Part shown: piece by piece, positions 35,632-45,652 of the stretch
Layout of the letters: the number at the start of each line of letters is the position of its first letter
Position numbering within the stretch: the stretch's first letter is position 1
DNA from: JAANXG01 sp963731035
Lineage (GTDB): Bacteria > Pseudomonadota > Gammaproteobacteria > Arenicellales > JAANXG01
Assembly (NCBI GenBank): GCA_963731035.1
Contig: CAVSUY010000006.1
Coordinates: 149,844-213,843 of the forward strand
Reading direction: 5' to 3'
DNA: 64,000 nt
The notes under the pieces: model-generated
Databases searched by the model: none
What the model saw: the letters and a program-made list of their open reading frames with translations, nothing else
Told to the model about the DNA's origin: nothing
Translations under genes and position numbers: made by a program

Positions 35632-37963
35632 GGTCCACGCATCGGCCCTCGTAAATGGCGCGGTCGGCGAGGAATATCCCCACGACAGCGCCCGCCTGCA
35701 CGTCAGCGGACGCGCCTGGTACACCGACGACATCCCCGAGCCCAAGGGGCTGCTGCACGCCGCCGTCGGCATGAGTCGCTGCGCCCACGCCCGCGTCGTA
35801 TCGCTGGACCTGGACGAGGTCCGGAGGGCTCCAGGGGTGCGCGACGTCTACACCGCTGCGGACATCCCGGGCGAGAACAACTTCGGGCCCGTGGTCCATG
35901 ACGATCCCATACTGGCGGAAGACTCGGTGCACTACGCCGGCCAGGCGATGTTCGCGGTGGTCGCGGATACGGTCGACCGGGCGCGCCGTGCCGCGCGCAA
36001 GGCCCGCGTGGCGTACGAAGAGCTGCCGCCGGTGCTGGACCTGGACGAGGCGTTGAAGCACGACTCGCTGGTGCTGCCCAGCCAGAGGATCCGGCGCGGC
36101 GATCCGACTACCACCCTGGGCCGCGCCAAGCACCGTGTAAGCGGTCGCCTGGAGCTGGGCGGTCAGGATCAGTTTTATCTGGAAGGCCAGATTGCCATGG
36201 CGATTCCGAAGGAAGGCGGCGACATGTTCGTCTACAGCTCCACCCAGCACCCGGGCGAGGTGCAGCAGCTGGTGGCCGCCGCCCTCGGATTGCAAGCCAA
36301 GGACGTAGTGGTGGAATGCCGACGCATGGGCGGCGCCTTCGGCGGCAAAGAGAGCCAGGCGGCGCAGATGGCGTGCATCGCCGCGCTGCTGGCGCGCAAG
36401 ACCGGCAGTCCGGTCAAGTTCCGTATGGACCGCGACGACGACATGCTGATGACCGGCAAGCGGCACGACTACGTGATCTACTATGACGCCGGCTTTGACG
36501 ACGAGGGTGTGATAGAGGGCGTGAAGTTCGAATTCCTGTCGCGCTGCGGCGTCTCGGCGGACCTGTCCGGGGCGGTCAACGACCGCACCATGTTCCACTG
36601 CGATAACGCCTATTACTTCGAGAACATGGAAGTGGCCAGCCATCGCTGCCGCACCAATACGGTCTCCAACACCGCGTTTCGCGGTTTCGGCGGCCCCCAG
36701 GGCATGTTCGCCGTGGAGTATGTCATCGACGAGGTGGCCCGTTTTCTCGGCCGCGACCCGCTCGACATCCGCAGGGCCAACTTCTACGGTGTCGAGGACC
36801 GCAACGTCACCCATTACGGGCAGACCATCGAGGACAACGTCATCCACGACATCTTCCGGGAGTTGGAGGAAAGCTCGGAGTACCGCCGCCGCCGCGAGGA
36901 GATCCGCGGGTTCAACCAGTCTCACAAGGTGCTGAAGAAGGGTATCGCCATGACGCCGGTGAAGTTCGGGATCTCCTTTACCGCCACCCATCTCAACCAG
37001 GCGGGGGCGCTGCTCAACATCTACACCGACGGCACCGTGCATCTGAACCACGGCGGCACCGAAATGGGCCAGGGCCTGTTCACCAAGGTGGCGCAGGTGG
37101 TCGCTCAGGAACTGCAGATCGACATCGGTCGCATCAAGATCACCGCCTCGGACACCAGCAAAGTGCCCAATGCGTCCGCCACTGCTGCGTCCAGCGGCTC
37201 CGATCTCAACGGCAAGGCCGCCCAGGCCGCGGCGCGCACCATCAAGCAGCGGCTGGTCAAGTTCGCCTGCCACCACTACAAAGTGCCGGCCGCCGAGGTG
37301 CGCTTCGAGGACAACCACGTCATCGCCGGCGATCAGCGCATCGGCTTCACGGATTTCGTGCGCACCGCCTGGATGGCGCGGGTTTCACTGTCGTCCACCG
37401 GCTTTTACCGCACGCCGAAAATCCACTACGACAAGGAGACCCTCACCGGGAAGCCGTTCTACTACTTCGCTTATGGCGCCGCGGTTTCCGAGGTGGTTGT
37501 CGATACCCTGACAGGCGAGTACCGCACCACGCGCATCGATATCCTCCACGACTGCGGCAAGTCCTTGAACCCCGCCATCGATCTTGGCCAGGTGGAAGGC
37601 GGTTTCGTCCAGGGCATGGGCTGGCTGACCAGCGAGGAACTGTGGTGGGACGACAAGGGCGAGTTAAAAACCCACGCGCCTTCCACTTACAAAATTCCGA
37701 CCTGCTCCGACCTGCCGGTGGACTTCCGCGTGAAGCTGATGGAGTCGGCCGCCAACCGGGAGGAGACCATCCACCGATCCAAAGCCGTGGGAGAGCCGCC
37801 GATTATGCTGGCGATATCGGTGTTCCAGGCCATCAAGGATGCGGTTGCCGCTGTCTCCGACTACCAGTTCAGCCCCCATCTCGACGCACCGGCCACGCCT
37901 GAGCGGGTCCTGAACGCAGTGGAAAGGGTCGCCGAGCGGGACGGGCACCGGTGCGCCGGATGA
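35621..37963 (+). CDS. xdhB: xanthine dehydrogenase molybdopterin subunit XdhB
   Basis: 780-residue catalytic subunit that oxidises hypoxanthine and xanthine to urate. Molybdopterin-binding motifs are visible: GQDQFYLEGQIA (about 180), RRMGGAFGGKES (about 230), TAFRGFGGPQGMFAVE (about 350), GGTEMGQGLFTKV (about 478) and the late glutamate segment VGEPPIMLAISVF. The reading frame is intact across 2.3 kb, unlike its partner xdhA. Its stop overlaps xdhC by four bases. Confidence 0.96.
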   Translation: MEGKVHASALVNGAVGEEYPHDSARLHVSGRAWYTDDIPEPKGLLHAAVGMSRCAHARVVSLDLDEVRRAPGVRDVYTAADIPGENNFGPVVHDDPILAEDSVHYAGQAMFAVVADTVDRARRAARKARVAYEELPPVLDLDEALKHDSLVLPSQRIRRGDPTTTLGRAKHRVSGRLELGGQDQFYLEGQIAMAIPKEGGDMFVYSSTQHPGEVQQLVAAALGLQAKDVVVECRRMGGAFGGKESQAAQMACIAALLARKTGSPVKFRMDRDDDMLMTGKRHDYVIYYDAGFDDEGVIEGVKFEFLSRCGVSADLSGAVNDRTMFHCDNAYYFENMEVASHRCRTNTVSNTAFRGFGGPQGMFAVEYVIDEVARFLGRDPLDIRRANFYGVEDRNVTHYGQTIEDNVIHDIFRELEESSEYRRRREEIRGFNQSHKVLKKGIAMTPVKFGISFTATHLNQAGALLNIYTDGTVHLNHGGTEMGQGLFTKVAQVVAQELQIDIGRIKITASDTSKVPNASATAASSGSDLNGKAAQAAARTIKQRLVKFACHHYKVPAAEVRFEDNHVIAGDQRIGFTDFVRTAWMARVSLSSTGFYRTPKIHYDKETLTGKPFYYFAYGAAVSEVVVDTLTGEYRTTRIDILHDCGKSLNPAIDLGQVEGGFVQGMGWLTSEELWWDDKGELKTHAPSTYKIPTCSDLPVDFRVKLMESAANREETIHRSKAVGEPPIMLAISVFQAIKDAVAAVSDYQFSPHLDAPATPERVLNAVERVAERDGHRCAG

Positions 37964-39075
37964 GCGACTGGCTCGCAGCGCTTCGTGATCTGAACCGGCG
38001 AGGCGAGCCTGCTGTGCTGGTGACCGTGGTCCAGACGCGCGGCTCCACGCCGCGTGAGCCCGGGGCCAAGATGGTCGTCGGAGGAAGCACGGTTCACGAC
38101 ACCATCGGCGGCGGCCAGATCGAGCACGCGGCCATCGAAAGTGCCCGTCTCATGCTGGCCGAAGGGGGCGGTTACGCGAACACGGTGGAAATGCACAAGC
38201 TGAGCCCGCTGCTTGGACAGTGTTGCGGCGGCGTCGTCACAATGCTGCTGGAGCGCATTCCCGGCGAGTCCCAGACATGGATCGAGGCGCTGTTGGAAGC
38301 GCGCCGCGAGCAGACACCGATGATCGTGGCGACGCGGCTTGGCGGTACGGACAAATACGTGATCGATTCGTCCGCTGCCGGCGGCGTGGCGTCTCTGTCG
38401 GGCGACGCACGCACCATGGTGAAGCGGGCGGCGCAGTCCAACAAGGCCGTCTTCGACCGCAAGGCGGGATGGTTCGTCGACCCGGTCCCGCCGGTGGACT
38501 TCAATGTCGTGTTGTTCGGCGCCGGCCACGTGGGCACGGCGCTGGCCGGCGTGCTGGCCACCTTGCCCTGCGCGGTCACCTGGGTGGACAGCCTGGCCGG
38601 GCGGTTCCCGGATACCCTGCCGGGGAACGTGCGCACCAGGACGGTGCGTGTTCCGGAGTCGGTGGTGGATGAATGCCCACCAGGTGCGTTCTACGTGGTG
38701 ATGACCCACAGCCATCCTGTCGACCTGGCGGTTTGCGAATGTGTTCTCCGGCGCGAGGACTTTGCCTATTGCGGCCTGATCGGGTCGAGATCGAAGCGCG
38801 TGAACTTCGAGAAACGCCTGAGACTGAAAGGTATTACGCAAGCCGCCCTGAATCGGTTAACCTGTCCCATCGGCGTCGAGGGCATCTCCGGCAAACGGCC
38901 GGAGGTGATCGCCGTGTCGGTGGCGGCGGAGGTGTTGAGAGTGTGGGAGTCGGTGAGAAAGGAACGAGACAATTCGGATCGCCCGCGATCGGAAGGGAAT
39001 ACGGGAGCTCCCTCTCCCGCTGGCGGGAGAGGGAACAAGGTCCCCCTCTCCCCTCAGGGGAGAGGGTTGGGGTGA
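37960..39075 (+). CDS. xdhC: XdhC molybdenum-cofactor insertion protein
   Basis: 371-residue accessory protein that binds the molybdenum cofactor, guides its sulfuration and inserts it into XdhB. VTVVQTRGSTPREPGAKMVV and QCCGGVVTMLLE form the N-terminal XdhC/CoxI domain; a Rossmann domain (LFGAGHVGTALAGVLATLP, then YCGLIGSRSKR) follows. The final 25 or so residues are encoded by palindromic repeat DNA (NTGAPSPAGGRGNKVPLSP), so the natural stop seems to have been lost and the repeat provides the tail. ATGA overlap with xdhB fixes the start. Confidence 0.92.
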   Translation: MSDWLAALRDLNRRGEPAVLVTVVQTRGSTPREPGAKMVVGGSTVHDTIGGGQIEHAAIESARLMLAEGGGYANTVEMHKLSPLLGQCCGGVVTMLLERIPGESQTWIEALLEARREQTPMIVATRLGGTDKYVIDSSAAGGVASLSGDARTMVKRAAQSNKAVFDRKAGWFVDPVPPVDFNVVLFGAGHVGTALAGVLATLPCAVTWVDSLAGRFPDTLPGNVRTRTVRVPESVVDECPPGAFYVVMTHSHPVDLAVCECVLRREDFAYCGLIGSRSKRVNFEKRLRLKGITQAALNRLTCPIGVEGISGKRPEVIAVSVAAEVLRVWESVRKERDNSDRPRSEGNTGAPSPAGGRGNKVPLSPQGRGLG

Positions 39076-39204
39076 GGGGGCGGCGTCTGACGTCGCATCT
39101 GCGCTCGATTGTGCTGGGGCCTGATTCCATTACCATTGCCCTCACCCTGTCCCTCCCCCCCACGGGAGAGGGAAAAAGGCCCCCTCTCTCCTCAGGGGAG
39201 AGGG
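39010..39204. repeat. cluster of CCCTCTCCC/GGGAGAGGG palindromes
   Basis: At least four pyrimidine/purine palindromes lie here: 39010-39033, 39042-39066, about 39140-39172 and 39180-39204, linked by GGGTTGGGGTGAGGG-like or complementary CCCTCACCC segments. The first two run into the end of xdhC. Related copies occur at 17312 and 44154. This looks like a mobile, non-coding repeat family. The 379-base gap between xdhC and the ABC ATPase gene is almost entirely repeat DNA. Confidence 0.75.
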
Positions 39205-39263
39205 TTGGAGTGAGGGGGGCGGTGTTTGACTGTATTCCATTGCCCTCACCCTAACCCTCTCCC

Positions 39264-39363
39264 GCAAGCGGGAGAGGGAAGAGGCCTTCGTATCCCCCCG
39301 GGGAGGCAAGCGGGAGAGGGAAGAGGCCTTCGTCTCCCCTCGGGGAGGCAAGCAGGAGAGGGG
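39264..39363. repeat. 42-bp tandem repeat, about 2.4 copies
   Basis: The unit starts GCAAGCGGGAGAGGGAAGAG at 39264 and recurs at 39306 and, truncated and slightly changed, at 39348; the period is exactly 42 bases. The unit includes one arm of the neighbouring palindrome family, so it probably arose by local duplication of that element. It is directly repeated without unique spacers, so it is not a CRISPR. Confidence 0.8.
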
Positions 39364-39454
39364 ACGCTTCGGCTGATGGAGCGACAGATGTGATGGCTTC
39401 GGTCGTCACGGGGCTATTGCGACGCGAATCAAGAACGAGCCATAACCAACAACA

Positions 39455-41029
39455 ATGACTCAACCCGATTCATCCACCACCCCGCGCCTCGAGCTGCGGG
39501 GCATTCGCAAGGTCTACCCGGCGGTGGTGGCCAATGATGGCGTCGACCTGACCGTGTACCCGGGCGACATCCACGCGGTGGTGGGTGAGAACGGTGCCGG
39601 CAAGAGCACCTTGATGAAGATCATCTACGGGGTTACCAGGCCCGACGCCGGCGAGATTCTCTGGGAGGGCAGGCCGGCCCGTATCCACCGACCGGCGGAC
39701 GCGCGCAAGCTTGGGATCGGCATGGTGTTCCAGCATTTCTCCCTGTTCGAGACCCTGACGGTGGCCCAGAACATCGCCCTCGGCATGGAGGGGCCATACC
39801 GCTTGGACGAGCTCTCGCAGCGCATCAGCTCGGTGTCGGAGCACTACGGTCTACCGCTGGATCCTCGGCGACTCGTGCACAGCCTGTCCGTCGGCGAGCG
39901 CCAGCGGGTGGAGATCGTACGTAGCTTGCTCCAGGAGCCCAGGCTGTTGATCATGGACGAGCCTACTTCGGTGCTCACGCCGCAGGCGGTCTCCCGTTTG
40001 TTCGAGACTCTGCGGCGCCTGGCGGACGAGGGCTGCAGCATTCTCTACATCAGTCACAAGCTGGAGGAAATACTGGACCTGTGCCACACCGCCACGGTGA
40101 TGCGGCTGGGCAAGGTCACGGGGGTGGTGGATCCCAAGGAGGAGGGCACGGCGGGCCTGGCGCGGATGATGATCGGGCGCGAGCTACCGGTCTGCGAGCA
40201 CGGCGAGCCGGAGCGCAGCGGCGCCGATCGGCTGGTGGTGGAAGACTTGTCCACCACGTCCGACGACCCTTTCGGCACCGACTTGAAGAACATATCCTTC
40301 GCGGTTCACGGCGGCGAAATCGTCGGCATCGCCGGCATTTCCGGCAACGGGCAGCAGGAGTTGATGGCCATCATCAGCGGCGAGGCGCCGCTGCCGCCGG
40401 CGCGAGCCGGTGCAGTGCGCATCGACGGCAAGCCGGTCGCCCATCTCGGCGCCGACGCGCGCCGCGGGCTCGGGCTGACGTTCGTGCCCGAGGAGCGCCT
40501 CGGCCGCGGCGCGGTGCCGTCGATGTCCCTGGACGACAACGCCTTGTTGACCGCCCACCGCCAGGGGATGGTGAGCATGGGCCTGATCAACCGCAACCGG
40601 GTGCACGAGTTCGCCGAGCAATGCGTGCGCGACTTCGACGTGCGCTGCGCCGGCACCCATGCCGCGGCCAAGAGCCTGTCCGGCGGCAACCTGCAGAAGT
40701 TCATCGTCGGCCGGGAAGTGAGCCAGAAGCCGGAGATCATGGTGGCGGCCCAGCCCACCTGGGGCGTGGATGTCGGCGCGGCCACCGCCATACGCCAATC
40801 GCTGATCGACCTGCGCAACAAAGGCGCGGCGGTGCTGGTGGTGTCGGAGGAGCTGGACGAGCTGTTCGAGATCTGCGACCGGATCGTGGTGATCGCCCAG
40901 GGCCGCATGTCGCCCGCGCGCAGGACCTCTCAGACCAACATGGAGGAGATCGGTCTGTGGATGAGCGGCATGTTCCCGAACGCCGAAGCCGGGGAGCAGA
41001 GCGACGAGGAGGCGGAGCATGTGGCTTAA
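39455..41029 (+). CDS. nucleoside/BMP-type ABC transporter, double ATPase
   Basis: 524 residues with two ABC domains, as in nucleoside and simple-sugar importers. First domain: Walker A GENGAGKSTLMK (about 45), signature LSVGERQRVEI and Walker B LLIMDEPTSVLTP. Second domain: degenerate Walker A ISGNGQQELM (about 295) and signature LSGGNLQKFIVGRE. It energises the two permeases that follow, overlapping the first by 11 bases. Position inside the purine locus suggests purine base or nucleoside import. Confidence 0.9.
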   Translation: MTQPDSSTTPRLELRGIRKVYPAVVANDGVDLTVYPGDIHAVVGENGAGKSTLMKIIYGVTRPDAGEILWEGRPARIHRPADARKLGIGMVFQHFSLFETLTVAQNIALGMEGPYRLDELSQRISSVSEHYGLPLDPRRLVHSLSVGERQRVEIVRSLLQEPRLLIMDEPTSVLTPQAVSRLFETLRRLADEGCSILYISHKLEEILDLCHTATVMRLGKVTGVVDPKEEGTAGLARMMIGRELPVCEHGEPERSGADRLVVEDLSTTSDDPFGTDLKNISFAVHGGEIVGIAGISGNGQQELMAIISGEAPLPPARAGAVRIDGKPVAHLGADARRGLGLTFVPEERLGRGAVPSMSLDDNALLTAHRQGMVSMGLINRNRVHEFAEQCVRDFDVRCAGTHAAAKSLSGGNLQKFIVGREVSQKPEIMVAAQPTWGVDVGAATAIRQSLIDLRNKGAAVLVVSEELDELFEICDRIVVIAQGRMSPARRTSQTNMEEIGLWMSGMFPNAEAGEQSDEEAEHVA

Positions 41030-42110
41030 GATCGAGGCGCGACCGACCCCCTCGAACAAAATGCGGTACCTGTCGCCGTTGATCGCGGTGGTGCTCACGC
41101 TGGTGACCGGGTTTGCCTTTTCCATCTTCATGTCCCTGAGCCCACTGGATACATTCCACGCGTTCTTCATCTCCCCCATCGACAACCGCTACGGTCTCGG
41201 CGAGCTCGGCGTGAAGGCCATACCCCTGGTGCTGATCGGCGTGGGCCTGTCGATCGGCTTCCGTTCGAACGTGTGGAACATCGGTGCCGAAGGCCAGCTC
41301 GCCATGGGCGCGATCTTCGGTGGCGGCGTGGCCTTGTATTTCTACGACCGGGAAGGCGCCTACATCCTGCCGCTGATGTTCGTGATGGGCGCGTTGGGCG
41401 GCATGTTCTGGGCGTCCATCCCGGCGTTTCTGCGCACCCGGTTCAATACCAACGAGATTCTGGTGAGCCTGATGCTCAACTACGTCGCGATACTGATATT
41501 GAACTACCTGGTGCACGAGCCGCTGCGCGACCCGGAAGGATTCAACTTTCCCGAGTCACGTATGTTCTCCGACTCGGCCACTCTGCCCATTGTGCTGGAC
41601 GGGACCCGCCTGCATATCGGCGTTTGGGTGACGTTGGCGGCGGTGGTGCTGGCGTGGGTGTTCGTGCGCAAGAGCTTTCTCGGCTACCAGATGCAGGTCG
41701 CGGGCATGGCCGACGCCGCCGCCCTGTACGCCGGCTTCAAGCGCAAGCGCATGATCTGGGTGGGCCTGTTGACCGGCGGCGCCTGCGCCGGCGTCGCCGG
41801 ACTGATGGAAGTGGCCGGTCCTATCGGTCAACTGGTGCCCTCGGTATCGCCGGGCTACGGCTACGCCGCCATCATCGTGGCCTTCGTGGGCCGCCTGCAC
41901 CCCGTGGGTGCGCTGCTGGCCGGGCTGCTGATGTCGCTGCTCTATCTCGGCGGTGAATCGGCGCAGATGCATCTCGGCCTGCCGTCGGCGGTGACGGGAG
42001 TGTTCCAGGGCGTGCTGTTGTTCTACCTGTTGGCGGCTGACCTGTTCATCAACTTCCGCATGCGCTGGGACACTCCCGGCGCCAAGGCGCCGGCGGAGGT
42101 TGGATCATGA
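41019..42110 (+). CDS. nucleoside/BMP-type ABC transporter permease 1
   Basis: 363-residue membrane protein of the BPD_transp_2 class, about nine hydrophobic segments. IGFRSNVWNIGAEGQLAMGAI (about 85-105), TNEILVSLMLNYVA and the coupling region AGMADAAALYAGFKRKR are typical of the NupB/YufP-like permeases for nucleosides. The start lies inside the ATPase gene and its end overlaps permease 2 by four bases (ATGA). Confidence 0.9.
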   Translation: MWLKIEARPTPSNKMRYLSPLIAVVLTLVTGFAFSIFMSLSPLDTFHAFFISPIDNRYGLGELGVKAIPLVLIGVGLSIGFRSNVWNIGAEGQLAMGAIFGGGVALYFYDREGAYILPLMFVMGALGGMFWASIPAFLRTRFNTNEILVSLMLNYVAILILNYLVHEPLRDPEGFNFPESRMFSDSATLPIVLDGTRLHIGVWVTLAAVVLAWVFVRKSFLGYQMQVAGMADAAALYAGFKRKRMIWVGLLTGGACAGVAGLMEVAGPIGQLVPSVSPGYGYAAIIVAFVGRLHPVGALLAGLLMSLLYLGGESAQMHLGLPSAVTGVFQGVLLFYLLAADLFINFRMRWDTPGAKAPAEVGS

Positions 42111-43030
42111 CCGAGACCGTCATCGGTATCATTCTCGCGACCCTCGCCGCCGGCACGCCGCTGGTGTTCGCGGCCCTCGGTGAACTGGTCACCGAAAAGT
42201 CCGGCGTGCTGAACCTGGGCGTGGAGGGCATGATGCTGATGGGCGCCGTGTGCGGCTTCGCCGTCGCCCATGATTCCGGAAGTATGTGGCTCGGCGTCGT
42301 CGTCTCCATGCTGGCGGGTTCGGGTATGGCATTGCTGTTCGGCATCCTGACCCTCACCTTCCAGGCGAACCAGGTGGCCGCCGGCCTGGCGCTGACCATT
42401 TTCGGCATCGGCACCAGCGCCTACATCGGGCTGGACTACACCAGCGCCACGCTGCCAGGCATCGACGACGTCCACATACCGCTACTGAGCGATATCCCGA
42501 TCCTCGGCCGGCTGCTGTTTTCGCTGGACCCGCTTATCTATCTGTCGTTCGTGGCTTTCGCGGCGATATCCTGGTTCCTGTTCCACACCAAAGGCGGGCT
42601 GGTGATCCGCGCCGTCGGTGAATCCCCCGAGGCCGCCGTTTCCCTGGGCCACCACGTCATCGCCATCCGCTATCTCGCGGTGCTGTTCGGGGGGGCCATG
42701 GCGGGACTGGGCGGCGGCTACCTCGCGCTGGTGCACACGCCCCTGTGGGTGGAGGAGATGACCGCCGGACGCGGATGGATTGCGCTGGCGCTGGTGGTAT
42801 TCTCGACCTGGAGGCCGCCGCGCGTCATGGTGGGCGCGTACCTGTTCGGCGGCGTCACCATCATCCAGTTCAACGTGCAGGGCTTCGGCGTCGACGTACC
42901 CTCGCAGCTCCTGTCGACGCTGCCGTACCTGGCGACGATCCTGGTGCTGGTGTTGATCTCGAGAGACATCAATACGATCCGTCTCAATGCGCCTGCCTCC
43001 CTGGGCAAGCCTTATCATCCTGACGTTTAA
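42107..43030 (+). CDS. nucleoside/BMP-type ABC transporter permease 2
   Basis: 307-residue partner permease with about eight hydrophobic segments. LVFAALGELVTEKSGVLNLG near residue 18 and VEGMMLMGA are the family marker; the coupling region reads AVGESPEAAVSLGHHV. GRGWIALALVVFSTWRP near residue 220 is also conserved in NupC/YufQ-like proteins. Reading frame intact, 15 bases before the binding-protein gene. Confidence 0.9.
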   Translation: MTETVIGIILATLAAGTPLVFAALGELVTEKSGVLNLGVEGMMLMGAVCGFAVAHDSGSMWLGVVVSMLAGSGMALLFGILTLTFQANQVAAGLALTIFGIGTSAYIGLDYTSATLPGIDDVHIPLLSDIPILGRLLFSLDPLIYLSFVAFAAISWFLFHTKGGLVIRAVGESPEAAVSLGHHVIAIRYLAVLFGGAMAGLGGGYLALVHTPLWVEEMTAGRGWIALALVVFSTWRPPRVMVGAYLFGGVTIIQFNVQGFGVDVPSQLLSTLPYLATILVLVLISRDINTIRLNAPASLGKPYHPDV

Positions 43031-43045
43031 CGAGTGGAGAGAACC

Positions 43046-44133
43046 ATGAGCAAGAGTAGAATCCGCAAAACCTTTTCGCTGCTGGCCGTGGCCGTGCTCG
43101 GCTTTGCCGCGAGCCTCCCCGCCATGGGAGACGAACCGCTCAAGGTCGGCTTCGTCTATGTGAGCCCGGTCAGCGACGCCGGATGGACCCATCAGCACGA
43201 AGTGGGACGCCAGCAGCTGCAGAAAGCCCTCGACGGCAAGGTGCAGACCAAGTACGTGGAGAACGTGCCGGAAGGCGGCGAGGCGGAGCGCGTAATCCGC
43301 CAGTTCGCATCCGACGGCTACGGCCTCATCTTCACGACGTCGTTCGGATACATGAATCCCACCATCAAGGTGGCCAAGCAGTTTCCAAACGTGGTGTTCG
43401 AGCACGCCACCGGCTACAAGACCGCCAAGAACGTCGGCACCTACGTCGCCCGCTTTTACCAGGCCCGCTACCTGACAGGCATTGTGGCCGGCCGCATGAC
43501 CAAGTCCAATATCGCCGGCTACGTCGCCGCGTTTCCGATCCCAGAGGTGCTGCGCGGCATCGACGCTTTCACCCTCGGCATGCGCAGCGTGAACCCGAAA
43601 GCCCAGGTCAAGGTAATCTGGACCAACTCCTGGTTCGATCCGGGCCGCGAAAGCGAGGCAGCCAACGTCCTGATCTCCCAGGGCGCCGACGTGCTGACCC
43701 ATCACACCGACTCGACCGCTGTAGTGCAGGCGGCGGAGGACAAGGGCGTGTGGTCGGTGGCCTACCACTCGGACATGTCCAAGTACGGCCCCAAGACCCA
43801 GCTCACCGCCGCCACCCACCACTGGGGCGACTTCTATATAAAGATCGCCAAGGAGGTCTTGAACGGCACCTGGAAATCCGAAAGCGTGTGGGGCGGCCTG
43901 AAGGAAGGCATGGTGGACATCGCGCCCCTGAACCCGGCGGTGCCGGACTCGGTTGCCAAGGAAGTCGCGGCCAAGAAGCAGGCCATCATCGACGGCAGCT
44001 TCCACCCCTTCCAGGGCCCATCAAGAATCAGGACGGCGAGATCGTGGTGCCCGAAGGCAAGTCCCTGAGCGACGAGGAGCTGGAAAAGGTGCAGTGGTAC
44101 GTCGAGGGCGTGGTCGGCAAGCTGCCCAAATAG
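43046..44133 (+). pseudogene. BMP-family ABC substrate-binding protein, one frameshift
   Basis: Bmp/PnrA-type binding protein for nucleosides or purines. GGAGAG precedes the ATG at 43046, and a signal peptide ends near LPAMGDEP. LKVGFVYVSPVSDAGWTHQHE and GLIFTTSFGYMNP are diagnostic. Near the end, one C is missing at 44017-44019: restoring it changes FQGPSRIR to FQGPIKNQDGEIVVPEG and continues to KLPK at 44133, giving 362 residues. This is the only deletion among the indels of the region. Without correction the last 35 residues or so are altered but most of the protein would survive. Confidence 0.88.
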
Positions 44134-44153
44134 GCCGACAGGTGCACGTCGCT

Positions 44154-44180
44154 CCCTCTCCCCCGTGCCGGGGGAGAGGG
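44154..44180. repeat. 12-bp palindrome after the BMP gene
   Basis: CCCTCTCCCCCG (44154-44165), loop TGC and CGGGGGAGAGGG (44169-44180) are exact inverted repeats of the family seen at 39010-39204, again followed by TTGGGGTGAGGGGG. About 20 bases after the BMP stop, it could stop or protect the importer mRNA. Another diverged copy lies near 44282-44300. The gap to puuD holds no gene. Confidence 0.65.
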
Positions 44181-44391
44181 TTGGGGTGAGGGGGTGCTTG
44201 GGGTCACGTCTGCGTTTTTGCCCTCCTTGCCCCTCTCGGCTCTGGCTCCGGCTCCGCCCTACCTCCTCCATCCTTGGAGTCGTCCCGCAAGCGGGAGAGG
44301 GGACCCTCCGCCGAGCTGGCCCCCAGCGTCGAGAGATGTCTGTTCAGATCGTGCTTGCGCCTGCTCTCACGTTTAGCGGCTTAGGAACCTT

Positions 44392-45606
44392 ATGGAACCT
44401 TACATCATCGACTGGCTGAGCCTCCTTGGCCGCTGGCTGCATTTCGTGGCCGGCATCGCCTGGGTAGGCGCGTCCTTCTATTTCGTGTGGCTGGACGACC
44501 ACTTGCTGGAACCGAAAGAAAGCGCGGACCGCGGCAAGGGCGTTGCCGGCGAGGTCTGGTCGGTGCACGGCGGCGGCTTCTACCATGCGCAGAAGTACGC
44601 GCTGACGCCGCCGGAGCTGCCCGGCACCCTGCACTGGTTCAAGTGGGAAGCTTATACCACCTGGCTGTCGGGCGTGTTCCTGCTGGCGCTGATCTACTGG
44701 TACGGCGCCAACGTTTACCTCATTGATCCCAAGGTCGCGGACCTGAGCAGGCCGGAGGCGATCGGCGCCGGCATCGCGACGCTGGTGGTCGGGTGGGTGG
44801 TGTACGACCTGTTGTGCCGCTCGCCCATCGGCAGCAACGAAAAGCTGCTCGCGGCCTGCATATTCATCTTCGTTTCGGCGGCCGCGTGGGTATTGTGTCA
44901 CCTGTTCAGCGGCCGCGGGGCCTTCATCCACTATGGCGCGATGCTCGGGACGATCATGGTGGCCAACGTCGCCCACGTCATTATTCCCGGGCAGCGGGAA
45001 TTGGTGGCCGCGGCGAAGGAAGGGCGGACGCCCGACCCGGCCTATGGCCAGCGCGGCAAGCAGCGCTCGGTGCACAACACCTATTTCACCCTGCCCGTGC
45101 TGTTCGTGATGATCAGCAATCACTACGCGATGACTTATTCCCACGCGTACAACTGGCTGATACTGATCGCCCTTTCCCTGGCGGGTGCACTGGTGCGCGT
45201 CTATTTCGTCGCCCGCCACCGGGGCGGTGCGTCTCCGGTGCCCCTGGTCATCGCGGCGATCATTGTCATCGCCCTGGCCGCGGCGATCGCACCCTCGTCT
45301 TCATCGCCGGCCAAAGGCACGGGGAGCACCGCGGACTTCGGCCACGTGCGGCGCATCATCGCCCAGCGCTGCCGTCCCTGCCACTCGAAGTCGCCGGTGC
45401 AACCGGGCTTCGCGGCGGCACCCAAGGGGCTGATGTTCGACGAGCGGCAGGAAATCCTCGCCAACAAGGACCAGATCTACCAGCAGGCCGTCGTGAACAA
45501 GGCGATGCCGATCGGCAACTTGACGGGGATGACGGACCGGGAGCGTAGAATCCTCGGGGCCTGGTACGAAAACGGGAGCAGGGCTCCCGCGGACCCGGAC
45601 GAGTAA
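44392..45606 (+). CDS. puuD: membrane urate oxidase PuuD with cytochrome c domain
   Basis: 404 residues: about eight transmembrane segments (start LLGRWLHFVAGIAWVGASFYF) and a C-terminal cytochrome c domain with CRPCHS (CxxCH, about residue 326) and methionine-containing KAMPIGNLTGMT. PuuD oxidises urate to 5-hydroxyisourate and passes electrons to the respiratory chain instead of making H2O2. It replaces soluble uricase, which is absent here. The following genes complete urate breakdown. Confidence 0.94.
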   Translation: MEPYIIDWLSLLGRWLHFVAGIAWVGASFYFVWLDDHLLEPKESADRGKGVAGEVWSVHGGGFYHAQKYALTPPELPGTLHWFKWEAYTTWLSGVFLLALIYWYGANVYLIDPKVADLSRPEAIGAGIATLVVGWVVYDLLCRSPIGSNEKLLAACIFIFVSAAAWVLCHLFSGRGAFIHYGAMLGTIMVANVAHVIIPGQRELVAAAKEGRTPDPAYGQRGKQRSVHNTYFTLPVLFVMISNHYAMTYSHAYNWLILIALSLAGALVRVYFVARHRGGASPVPLVIAAIIVIALAAAIAPSSSSPAKGTGSTADFGHVRRIIAQRCRPCHSKSPVQPGFAAAPKGLMFDERQEILANKDQIYQQAVVNKAMPIGNLTGMTDRERRILGAWYENGSRAPADPDE

Positions 45607-45652
45607 AGTCAAGCAGGGGTCCGGCAGGTGTAGCCGGGCCGCAGAGTCACTC

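Noticed and set aside
39264..39363. CRISPR-like repeats
   Set aside because: The 42-base units are directly tandem with no unique spacers, and no cas genes are near.
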